NCBI GenBank assembly: GCA_017302435.1
Contig: JAFLDL010000032.1
Span: forward strand, 1-58,030
Source of the DNA: Candidatus Accumulibacter necessarius
Lineage (GTDB): Bacteria > Pseudomonadota > Gammaproteobacteria > Burkholderiales > Rhodocyclaceae
DNA: 58,030 bases
Reading direction: 5' to 3'
Both the position numbers and the translations under genes were made by a program. Below, in pieces: positions 51,396 through 58,030 of this stretch (its first letter is position 1; each line of letters opens with the position of its first letter). Below the pieces are notes generated by a model. That model did not search any database and was not told the origin of the DNA. It saw nothing but the letters and a program-made list of their open reading frames with translations.

Positions 51396-51872
51396 ATGAC
51401 CGATCTATCGAAACAAATGAACGACTGGACCAAGACGATGTGCAGCCTGGACATGACCAGGGGAAGCGAACAGTTGCTGAACGCCTTGGCCAGACTCAAT
51501 CTGCCAGGCGTCAACATGGACGCCTTGGTAGCGAGTCAGAGAGACAATCTGGAAGCGCTCAGCGCCTCCAACCGCGCTGCGATGGAAGGGATCAAGGCGG
51601 TCGCTGAGTGGCAAGTGAAGATCCTGCAGGAGACGGTGCAGGAACTCACATCTGCCCTCGGCGGGCTCGCCAAGGTCGGTTCGCCGCAGCAGATGGTCGC
51701 GGCTGAGACGGACCTGGCCAAGAAGGCCTTCGAGACCGCGGTCAGCAAGATGCGGGAGCTTGCCGACATCGTGACCAAGGCGAATCAGCAGGCGACCGAC
51801 GCCATCGTCAATCGCATCCCCGCGAGCCTGGACGAAATCAAGGACGTTCTGAAGCTTCCGCCTGGAGGTTGA
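51396..51872 (+). CDS. Phasin-family protein
   Basis: The ATG at 51396 follows ACGGAG; a longer frame is not supported. The 158-residue protein is almost fully helical and matches the phasin domain: GVNMDALVASQRDNLEAL, ASNRAAMEGIKAVAEWQVK, PQQMVAAETDLAKKAFETAV and ANQQATDAIVNRI. Phasins coat PHA granules and control their number and size. Its placement 93 bases after the PHA depolymerase gene fits a PHA mobilisation unit. Confidence 0.87.
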   Translation: MTDLSKQMNDWTKTMCSLDMTRGSEQLLNALARLNLPGVNMDALVASQRDNLEALSASNRAAMEGIKAVAEWQVKILQETVQELTSALGGLAKVGSPQQMVAAETDLAKKAFETAVSKMRELADIVTKANQQATDAIVNRIPASLDEIKDVLKLPPGG

Positions 51873-52257
51873 TCTGCGGTAAAGGATACGCCCTTGCGCA
51901 AGCGCGATGAGATGGCCTCTCTTCCGGAGAGCATCGAGAGCAGTGACCGGGCCGGGTACCACCCAAAGCAGACCACCAAGGCGCTGGACGCTGCGGAAGA
52001 AATCCTTGCCGGCTGCACTTGAGCACTATCAGGCCCGGTAATCGGCGCAGGACACCGTGTCGATCTGCATGCTGGATTTGGACTATCAATCTGCGAACGG
52101 GAATGCTACAAAGCCGCCTTTGGCGACCTCACCCAACCGGCCACGAACGGACGCTAAAGACATCTGCCAAAGCCGGTCATTGGGGCGAGGCAGGTGTAAG
52201 CTGAGGTTCGTACCTTGAAGTGCCACTTTTGGCGTTTATGTTGCTGTTCGGGAGTGA
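51873..52257. other. Gap with a short coding-like stretch
   Basis: The plus-strand stretch 51879-52022 reads TPLRKRDEMASLPESIESS then AGYHPKQTTKALDAAEE and stops at TGA. Its composition is protein-like, with possible starts at 51912, but no ribosome-binding site is evident and I cannot assign it. At 52143-52190 the sequence ACGAACGGACGC...AAAGCCGGTCATTG resembles an intergenic repeat seen again further on. Confidence 0.4.
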
Positions 52258-52566
52258 ATGATGAACCGTTTATTTGTAACTTCAGTGCTGGCTTTTGGCC
52301 TTGGTTTTGCCGCCATGCCCGCGAGTGCCGTCGTTTATTGCAAGACCGTTGGCGTACCCAAAGGATGTGTTGCGCGCCCAGTAGCAGCCCCCGGTGTCGG
52401 CGCTCCGGGCGTGGGGGTTGCACCCGGCGTTGGTGTAGGCGCACCCGGCGTGGGCGTGCGGGACCCCGGTATCAACCAACCCGGAGCTGCTGGGAATGTT
52501 GGCGCGGCAGGGGCTAGTGCAACCAACCGGAACGGGGGAGCTAACCGCGTGGGCGTTCGACGCTGA
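52258..52566 (+). CDS. Small secreted protein with GVGAPGVG repeats
   Basis: The ATG at 52258 follows GGGAG by five bases. The 102-residue protein has a signal peptide (FVTSVLAFGLGFAAMPASA), then VVYCKTVGVPKGCVARP with two Cys. A repetitive Gly/Val/Pro segment follows (APGVGAPGVGV, PGVGVGAPGVGV) and an Asn/Gly-rich tail ending GVRR. The repeats resemble elastin-like sequence. The cysteine motif recurs in small exported proteins of alpha- and betaproteobacteria. The function is unknown. Confidence 0.68.
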   Translation: MMNRLFVTSVLAFGLGFAAMPASAVVYCKTVGVPKGCVARPVAAPGVGAPGVGVAPGVGVGAPGVGVRDPGINQPGAAGNVGAAGASATNRNGGANRVGVRR

Positions 52567-53078
52567 ATCATTGGTGACGTACGCCTGTAGCGCGCTGGAA
52601 CGAGTAGAGAGATGTTGAGACTGGGTGTCTCACCCGACTCTGCCATGCGGAGCCGGTGAGCGAGTCCGTTGAAGGTCTGCTTATAGATCGCCTGAACGTC
52701 AACAATGGGTCGGATGCGACCGTCCCCTCGTCGGATTCATCGCCGGAAAGCGGTCAGTGAAGTTCCAATTCCTGAAAGCGGCCAGTCACCACTGAGTGCA
52801 ACCAACCCTCTGCGGACATTCGTCTCACGAATGGTTCAACGGTGGGTTTTAAAGTCGAGCGGCCGTCTGGTGCCGCAGGCCACGGGCAAGTGACCCGCCG
52901 TCTTGATCCGCTTGTCGTGGATGTCGTCGAGGAGCCACAACTCGCCGTCGTGACAGCGCGGACTCTCGGTGAATTTCAGGCCGCGCGTTTTATCAATCAG
53001 CATCGTGCTGGTGTGCGTCTTCATCATGGTTTCCCCCTCCCTGCGCGGCAGGTTTGATTGTGTGTGCTCGCTGCCGAC
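52567..53078. other. Gap with SMP-30 remnant and worn repeats
   Basis: The plus strand near 52750-52800 carries GAAAGCGGTCAGTGAA and GAAAGCGGCCAGTCACC, two copies of a short motif in tandem. The right part is the minus-strand SMP-30 remnant annotated separately. No intact gene is present. Confidence 0.45.
52836..53027 (-). pseudogene. Truncated SMP-30/gluconolactonase gene start
   Basis: A strong GGGAGGGGG site precedes ATGATG at 53027. The product begins with GLKFTESPRCHDGELWLL then DDIHDKRIKTAG, the first blade of an SMP-30/gluconolactonase beta-propeller (family form: ESPRWHDG, F.DIH). After about 42 codons it loses the match and stops. The remaining 85 percent is missing. It lies directly downstream of the cupin gene, so it was the last gene of that operon. 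Confidence 0.7.
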
Positions 53079-53447
53079 TCACGAGCTGGCACGATTGATG
53101 AAGGCAAGACTGAGGTCGGTGATCGACCGGGTAACGTGGCCTTTACCGCTGACGTCGTCGCAATAGAGCAGCCCACCAGGGCCCAGGCGTAAGGTCGAGC
53201 CATCGCTGGCGGTCACCTCGCCCTCGCCGGAGAGAACGATGCAAATATAAGGCTGCGGCGCATTGTGGGCCGGCACCTCGGTCCCGCCCGGGACCGAGAA
53301 CATGACAAGGCTACTGACCCCTTCGATATCTGTCATTAGCCCCATGGGGGTTGGAGGCGGCCCGAACGGTGCCTCATGCTCTGGGCGGTCACAGACACCA
53401 ATGTGCGTCTCGCCCTGTTCGTCTGAGTAAATGCGTGGAAATTTCAT
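53079..53447 (-). CDS. Cupin-domain protein
   Basis: The ATG at 53447 follows AGGAGAAAC. The 122-residue protein has the single-cupin pattern: MFSVPGGTEVPAHNAPQPYI, VLSGEGEVTASDGSTLRL and GGLLYCDDVSGKGHVTRSI. The metal-binding first motif is partly altered (AHNAPQ in place of HxH), but HVTR supplies a late His. It lies between the MBL hydrolase gene and the SMP-30 remnant on one strand, which suggests degradation of a small organic substrate. The substrate is not visible. Confidence 0.8.
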   Translation of the reverse strand: MKFPRIYSDEQGETHIGVCDRPEHEAPFGPPPTPMGLMTDIEGVSSLVMFSVPGGTEVPAHNAPQPYICIVLSGEGEVTASDGSTLRLGPGGLLYCDDVSGKGHVTRSITDLSLAFINRASS

Positions 53448-53532
53448 TTCTGTTTCTCCTGCTGCTGGTGTTTGGTTTTCGTCCATGCCGTTACCGGGAA
53501 TGGCCCGGATTGTTTGGAAACGCGCACCCCAA

Positions 53533-54510
53533 TCAGAACTCGACCGCGATCCCCTTTGCCTTCGCCACGGCGAGGACCGCGCCGAAGACTTTCGCGTGGT
53601 CCCAGGGTGCGTCCGTGGCCTCGTTGCGGAACTCGCGGTAGGCCCGCTCGACGTTCATGAACAGACGCGCCGGAGCCTTCCATCCGCCGTACGGTCCGAA
53701 ATCGATCTTCTTCGACGCCTCCAGGGCGCTCAGCCCCTGCCCGAAGCAGCGCTTCGATTCTTCGCGCACGTATTCGAGGTAGGCCTTCATCTCCATCGCG
53801 CCCTCGATCCCGCACACCGGTCCGTGTCCGGGGACGATGACGTCCGGCTCTAGCGAGATGATGAGATCGAGAACCTTGAGCCATCTTTCGTAAGTGCCGT
53901 TCCAGCCCACGGGGGTGCACTCGCGGAAGATCACGTCGCCCGCGAACACAACCTTTTCCTTGGGCACATGGATGATCGTGTCACCGATCTGGTGGCACGG
54001 CCCCACGTACATGAGGTGAACTTCCGTGCCGTCGAGATCCAGCACGTGCCGGTCCTCGAACACGGTGGTCGGCAGCACCAGTCGGATGCCGTCGAAGTCG
54101 TAGTCCTGTTTCAGTTGCCCGGCAACCGCCAGTGCGCCCGGGTGCAAGGCCTTGAGCAACAAGCGTGTGAGGAAGCGATCGGACCCCTTGATCAATTGCT
54201 GGGTCTCCTTTGGGTCGGCAACGTGCGGCATCAGCTCCTTGACCCGCCGGTGCGCGATGATTTCGGCACCCTCGAAGAGCTGGTTCCCCCACACGTGGTC
54301 GCCGTCCTCGTGCGTATTGATCACGCGCTTGGGCATGTCGCGCCAGACCTTACCGAACAGCTTGATCATCTGACGTCCGTGCGGCAGGTCCGACTGTGTG
54401 TCGATCACCACGCCGCCGCCCAGGTTGATTAGGCCCGAGTTGGCATCGCACACGAGGTTTTTCTCGTTTAGCACAGCAAAGCAGTTGGCGCTGACTTGTT
54501 CCATTTTCAT
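53533..54510 (-). CDS. MBL-fold metallo-hydrolase with HEDGDH motif
   Basis: The ATG at 54510 follows GGAGGATGGC. The 325-residue protein starts with VSANCFAVLNEKNLVCDAN and has the MBL motif NTHEDGDHVWGNQLFEGAE. The usual HxHxDH here has Asp in place of the second His (H-E-D-G-D-H), while VGPCHQIGDTIIHVP, FAGDVIFRECTPV and VIVPGHGPV keep the other ligands. The MBL family tolerates this swap in some subgroups. It is the first gene of an operon with the cupin gene. Confidence 0.83.
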   Translation of the reverse strand: MKMEQVSANCFAVLNEKNLVCDANSGLINLGGGVVIDTQSDLPHGRQMIKLFGKVWRDMPKRVINTHEDGDHVWGNQLFEGAEIIAHRRVKELMPHVADPKETQQLIKGSDRFLTRLLLKALHPGALAVAGQLKQDYDFDGIRLVLPTTVFEDRHVLDLDGTEVHLMYVGPCHQIGDTIIHVPKEKVVFAGDVIFRECTPVGWNGTYERWLKVLDLIISLEPDVIVPGHGPVCGIEGAMEMKAYLEYVREESKRCFGQGLSALEASKKIDFGPYGGWKAPARLFMNVERAYREFRNEATDAPWDHAKVFGAVLAVAKAKGIAVEF

Positions 54511-55252
54511 GCCATCCTCCTCTTGTCATCACGGTAATTAAGTATAAGCAATCCATACCCGAACACGCGTTTCAGAAGGGCAGGTCGCGTACGTCATCTT
54601 TGGCCCCCAGTCACAGTGTGCGGTCAATGGATTCCCGGTTCGCCCGAGGTTGATGCTTGCCGCCGAACGGGAGGCGGAGGCCAGATTGATGATGGATGCC
54701 GGCTGGGAAAGAATCACGTTGGCCATACGTAGAGGGCATTAGACGCGGACAAGACCAACATCGCCTTTGGCCGAACACGCGACAAGGTCTGTGCAGCCGT
54801 AATGGCTGCGAACGGGGCGGCGCTGCAATCTGCATAGCGGGTCTGTGGCCACTGGGAACGGCGGCAACTGGCCGGATCGAGGCAAGTGCTGACGTCAATT
54901 TGCTTGGCGAATAGCGGCCATTCGCCAGCCGCCCACGACGCCCGAGCTATTGAAATTGGATAGCGATCCCGACCGGCGGGTTGTGGCCGACTGCCGACCG
55001 ATGCCAACCTAAACCCACTGACTGGTTCCGCTTCAAAGCTGCCGGTCACGCAAGAAAAGCACCACTGAATTTCGAACGGCGGCGCCGATGAGTGATTGCC
55101 GCTTCCGCGATTCGACACGCTCCAGGGCACGCAGATACGCGGGAGCGACAAGGCCCTGGCGAACTTCAAGCACCGGGGTGAAGGAACCTGCTTTCCCCAC
55201 GTATTGCGAGGCAGCCTGACAGTCTGCGATTCATTTTCTGGACAGTACGTGA
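54511..55252. other. Gap with repeat-like sequence
   Basis: No intact gene. The segment includes GAATAGCGGCCATTCGCC near 54909, similar to the GAAAGCGGTCA motif at 52750, and one arm of the imperfect direct repeat (55022-55080). The frames present show no protein character. Confidence 0.45.
55022..55080 (+). repeat. Left arm of imperfect direct repeat around the membrane/TIR-like gene
   Basis: CTGGTT...CAAAGCTG...GTCA.GCAAGAA.AGCAC...TGAAT.TCGAACGGC is repeated at 57018-57070. Here five extra bases (CCGCT) follow CTGGTT. About four of five positions agree by eye. The two arms flank exactly one gene. Confidence 0.6.
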
Positions 55253-56884
55253 TCAGGGGGCGCGACTCGTTGCCTGCGCGTTCGAGCTGCAGTCGCCGAC
55301 CAGCGCCGCGACCGCGGGCTGGATCTTGTGCGCCAGGTCTTCGCGCCAATCTCCCGCAGACTGCCCGTACAGCGCCACGCGCCGAGTGGCGAGGTCGATC
55401 GGGATGTCGCTTGCAAGCCTTGACAGGATGAGCACGGGTTTGGCCAGCGTGTGCGCGATCCCGAGCTCGTACAGCACGTTCGGATTGCGCCCGGTTATGT
55501 CGGCGATGACGAAGTCCGCGGCATGGATACCTTGCCAGATGTCCTCGAGGATGTCGGTAGGCGTGAACAGGTCGTCGCCGCGCACGGCGCGTGCGCCCGC
55601 TGCGTCGCAGGCCTTGACCAGGATGCGGTGGACGTCGGCGGACCACTCCTGTCCGAAAGGCATCACGATGAAGCACACCGGCGAGCCAGCGGCGCGCTCC
55701 TTGGGCGGCCCGTGCAGCCTCTCGCGCCCGAGGAACAGCACGTCGCGCCTCAGCCGCGTGGCTTCGCCGCGGAACTCGTCAAGCAAAGTGCCCAGCCGCG
55801 TCGATTGCAACGCATTCCGTATCCCCGGCGGCGCCCCCCGCCAGTCGTCCGACAGCAGTCGCGAGCGCATCACCTGCTGCACGTAGCGGCGCAGGAACGC
55901 CACCACATCGTCGAAGCGATCGGTGATCCAGATCAGCGTCACTATCAGGGCAACGATAAACAGTACCGAGAAGAAGAACTTCCATGCCGCCGTGCTCGGC
56001 ACGAACCAGACCAGCGGCGACAACAGCACCGAGCCCAGCGACAGCAGGATGAGGATGCCCGACAGGCCCGAGCGGCCCTCGGCATCTGCCGCTTCGCCAC
56101 CGGCCGATGCCGATCGAGTTCTCTCGGAGGCTTCGTGACGCCCTATGGCCACGATGGCAGCGAACCACAGAAACTGGCCGAACATCCACACGGCGTCGAT
56201 GACTGGCGGTACGACGTCCATGCTGTAGACCATGTCGCCGGCGATCAGGATGGCGCTCGCAACGAGCATCCACACCACCAGTGCCGGCACGCGGAGCAAT
56301 ACGCAGAGCAGGCCGGCGACGACGACAGCGAATTCGAGTACGGCGGTGACGGCATCGAGCCGGCCCAGCGGCGTATCGAGCTTGGTCGCATACAGCGTCG
56401 TGTAGAAGCCGGTGAAGATCGCACCCAGGCTGGTCATCAGGACGGTGAAGACGACCACTGTCTGCGGTGTCAACGCGCGGCGGTGCCAGAGCACGAGGGC
56501 CATATAGCTCCACGCGCAGAGCATCGAGAAGGCGAACAGCGCATAGAGGGCATCAGTCAAAAGCCCGGACGCGAGTGAAAGGAGGTGGGGGTCGGGGATC
56601 GGCACCTGGTCGGGGGCCGATGCCGGGCCCTCTGAGTAGGTCAGCCACGACACCGCGAGCGACAAGAACGCAATGGTGTGCAGCGCAAGAAAGCCGCGAT
56701 AGGGGCGACCCATGGACCAGGCCATCGACAACGCTGCCACCGCGGCTACAGCTGCCGCCGCCGCCTGATCCCAGTGACTGTGCCGCAGGCCGCCCGGCTC
56801 GTCGCCGAGGACGATCCAGATCAGCAGCCACAGCGCATACAGCGCCGCGCTGGCAGCGATCTGCATGCGCGTGGATTCGGTCAT
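55253..56884 (-). CDS. Ten-TM membrane protein with C-terminal deoxyribosyltransferase/TIR-like domain
   Basis: The ATG at 56884 gives 543 residues. About nine or ten membrane helices fill residues 8-345 (for example AASAALYALWLLIWIVLG, FTVLMTSLGAIFTGFYTTLY, SGILILLSLGSVLLSPLVW). A basic linker with a helix follows (TLLDEFRGEATRLRRDVLF). The C-terminus (about 410-535) is a Rossmann-like domain: CFIVMPFGQEWSADVHRIL, GARAVRGDDLF, DILEDIWQGIHAADFVIADI and GRNPNVLYELGIAHTLAKP. This set belongs to the nucleoside 2-deoxyribosyltransferase/TIR-like group; the E in YELGIAH is the likely catalytic Glu. Such domains cleave nucleotides or NAD in bacterial defence proteins. A membrane sensor with a nucleotide-cleaving effector is inferred. 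It is monocistronic and flanked by repeats. Confidence 0.72.
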   Translation of the reverse strand: MTESTRMQIAASAALYALWLLIWIVLGDEPGGLRHSHWDQAAAAAVAAVAALSMAWSMGRPYRGFLALHTIAFLSLAVSWLTYSEGPASAPDQVPIPDPHLLSLASGLLTDALYALFAFSMLCAWSYMALVLWHRRALTPQTVVVFTVLMTSLGAIFTGFYTTLYATKLDTPLGRLDAVTAVLEFAVVVAGLLCVLLRVPALVVWMLVASAILIAGDMVYSMDVVPPVIDAVWMFGQFLWFAAIVAIGRHEASERTRSASAGGEAADAEGRSGLSGILILLSLGSVLLSPLVWFVPSTAAWKFFFSVLFIVALIVTLIWITDRFDDVVAFLRRYVQQVMRSRLLSDDWRGAPPGIRNALQSTRLGTLLDEFRGEATRLRRDVLFLGRERLHGPPKERAAGSPVCFIVMPFGQEWSADVHRILVKACDAAGARAVRGDDLFTPTDILEDIWQGIHAADFVIADITGRNPNVLYELGIAHTLAKPVLILSRLASDIPIDLATRRVALYGQSAGDWREDLAHKIQPAVAALVGDCSSNAQATSRAP

Positions 56885-57199
56885 GGTGACGGTTGGCCTC
56901 TCTTTGCGTTCGCCCGCAAGGGCCGGTTGAGAATCACAGCAGCTCACGTCGGCTCTCGCCCGAGCGCGCGATCGCAACCCCTGGCTCAGGAATTCTCGAT
57001 CACATTACCGGCTGCTCCTGGTTCAAAGCTGTCCGTCAGGCAAGAATAGCACTGGTGAATGTCGAACGGCCGCTTCCGTTTTTTCGGGGTGCGGTGAATG
57101 GCTGCCTTCAAGAGCCTCAGGCGTCAAGGCCGGCGCCATCAAGGATCGCGCGCTGATCCCGTCACGGCCCGTAGCCAGGCAGCGATACTTCGGCGTGGG
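56885..57199. other. Gap with repeat arm
   Basis: It contains the right arm of the direct repeat (57018-57070) and then GGTGCGGTGAATGGCTGCC. No gene is supported. The end of the ferritin-like remnant follows. Confidence 0.4.
57018..57070 (+). repeat. Right arm of imperfect direct repeat around the membrane/TIR-like gene
   Basis: CTGGTTCAAAGCTGTCCGTC then AGGCAAGAATAGCACTGGTG and AATGTCGAACGGC match the arm at 55022-55080 in the same orientation. It lies 134 bases upstream of the start of the flanked gene. Confidence 0.6.
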
Positions 57200-57555
57200 T
57201 CAGCGGCTGGCGGTGTAGATGCGCGCGCAGTCGGGCGCCGGGCAGTGCGCGGCGAGGGCACTGTAGTGCGTGATGCCGAAGCCTTTGAGCACCACCTGCA
57301 ACAGGAACGCGAGCGCCTGCGGCGTGCCGGTTTCGGCCAGTCCGGCGATGAAGCGGTTGAAAGGGTCCGGTTCCTGCACACTGGGTGCGAGCCAGGGTGC
57401 CAGCCAGCCGGCGTGCCGGGTTTCGTCGGCGCCGATCAGCGCGAACAGGCGCCGCTCGTCGTCTTCTTCGGCAGTGAGCGTCATGCGGGCGCAGTAATCG
57501 ATGCCGCAGCGCTCGATGTGCCAGGATTCGGCGCCCATGCTGGCGGCGCAGTCTG
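57200..57555 (-). pseudogene. 5'-truncated ferritin-like/rubrerythrin-like protein gene
   Basis: The frame reads MGAESWHIERCGIDYCARM, EEDDERRLFALIGADETRH, then WLAPWLAPS and LLQVVLKGFGITHYSALAA, ending at CARIYTASR. The ExxH pairs (ESWH, DETRH) are the di-iron ligands of a ferritin-like fold. The usual N-terminal helices are missing; upstream of about 57555 the sequence turns into mobile-element-like DNA. A second copy of the last 60 bases lies at 44416-44474. Confidence 0.55.
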
Positions 57556-57717
57556 GAATTTGACCGGAGCGACAAAAACGACGCCCTACTGCACCGTCAC
57601 GGCACCTTCAGGGTGGGGGATTTTGAAGTGACGAACGGTGGGGGAATTTGACCGGCCAACCGGGCCCTTTGATTGCTCATGGTTAAATCTGCCCCTTTGA
57701 TTCCTTTCCGCTTCCCA
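57556..57717. other. Mobile-element-like debris
   Basis: Short direct words such as GGGGGATTTTGA and GGGGGAATTTGACCGG (57617-57653) recur, as at IS ends, but no terminal inverted repeats or transposase can be seen. I cannot name the element. Confidence 0.35.
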
Positions 57718-57903
57718 TCAGCAACCTTGTCGCGACGAGTCCAAAACATCCGACAGGTCGCGCCCACCGTAAGCCACGCGCTCTATCCGTACGACCTCAC
57801 CCATGACGCGGAAGAGAATGGCATAGCTTCCAACGGTTGCCACGCGCGCCTCGTCGCCAATGTCGCACGGAGCGGGTAGATCAGCGGTTTGCGTTGAATG
57901 TCC
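57718..57903 (-). pseudogene. ParE/RelE-type toxin gene, N-terminus removed by IS66 insertion
   Basis: Sixty-one codons end at TGA, reading DIGDEARVATVGSYAILFR then VMGEVVRIERVAYGGRDLSD. VGSYAILFR and VVRIERVAYGGRDL are the last two strands of ParE/RelE toxins. The upstream third of the gene ends exactly where the IS66-type terminus (GTAAGCG) begins at 57904. The mRNA interferase/gyrase-poison activity would be lost. Confidence 0.72.
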
Positions 57904-58030
57904 GTAAGCGTCCAGCCCATCCACCTGTAAAACCCGGGAGAGGTGGAGCAACCTCCAGGTTTTCGACAGGAGGAAGAGATGGACAAGGCAGGGGAACTGG
58001 AAGCGCGCTGGCGGGGGCATGTGGACGCCT
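57904..58030 (+). mobile_element. Left end of an IS66-family insertion sequence
   Basis: The element starts with GTAAGCGTCC at 57904, the type of terminus expected for IS66 (GTAA ends). It continues with a hairpin-like GAGGTGG...CAACCTC and a Shine-Dalgarno AGGAGG before a tnpA-type start. It cuts the ParE gene. IS66 makes 8-bp target duplications; the predicted copy would be GAATGTCC (57896-57903). Confidence 0.68.
57979..58030 (+). CDS. IS66 TnpA-like accessory protein (3' part outside window)
   Basis: The ATG at 57979 follows AGGAGGAAGAG. The first 17 residues, MDKAGELEARWRGHVDA, match the start of IS66-family TnpA accessory proteins (usually followed by W..SGLSQ..YC). The gene runs off the window. 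TnpA is encoded first in the tnpABC order. Confidence 0.65.
   Translation, partial: MDKAGELEARWRGHVDA

Overview
The window is a GC-rich chromosomal segment from a Gram-negative bacterium, most likely a betaproteobacterium near Rhodocyclales or Candidatus Accumulibacter. This is inferred from a PEP-CTERM protein, polyhydroxyalkanoate (PHA) genes, FadL and AsmA envelope proteins, a complete liv operon and many worn mobile-element scars. No rRNA, tRNA or CRISPR array was seen.

Left end (1-5 kb): accessory genes of the kind found beside extracellular contractile injection systems (eCIS). They are a 5'-truncated OmpA-like/zinc-metalloprotease protein, a translationally coupled small protein that resembles emfourin-type protease inhibitors, a DUF4157 (eCIS core) protein with a C-terminal OmpA-like domain, and a HEAT-repeat protein. 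Next comes a recombination scar in which the start of an AlaX editing gene is fused to the end of a GH3-family gene. 5-9 kb holds a CCXG-type PEP-CTERM protein, an exported ParB/Srx-like protein and a CaCA-type cation antiporter.

9-19.5 kb is an amino-acid uptake and catabolism block on the minus strand: GntR regulator with a palindromic operator, livJ, bifunctional putA, livHMGF and an EamA exporter. A DUF4160/DUF2442 pair, the first with an in-frame stop, sits between putA and livH. 19.7-27.4 kb holds a YgiQ radical-SAM enzyme, a pectinacetylesterase-like hydrolase and a large AsmA protein.

28-40 kb is an envelope/detergent region: alkyl sulfatase, DUF3300 repeat protein, DUF2950, FadL, a second beta-barrel, a CDF transporter and several small envelope proteins. 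40-49.5 kb holds a META-domain protein, an Old Yellow Enzyme, an aspartoacylase-like enzyme, an SMR pump, an XPB-like domain protein, an ABC1 kinase and a K+ channel.

49.9-58 kb is the most plastic part: a frameshifted PHA depolymerase beside an intact phasin, an MBL-hydrolase/cupin/SMP-30 remnant operon, and a 10-TM protein with a C-terminal deoxyribosyltransferase/TIR-like domain lying between two imperfect direct repeats. It ends with a ferritin-like gene remnant and a ParE-type toxin gene cut by the left end of an IS66-family element. The membrane/TIR-like gene and the metalloprotease/inhibitor pair are the best candidates for little-described systems.
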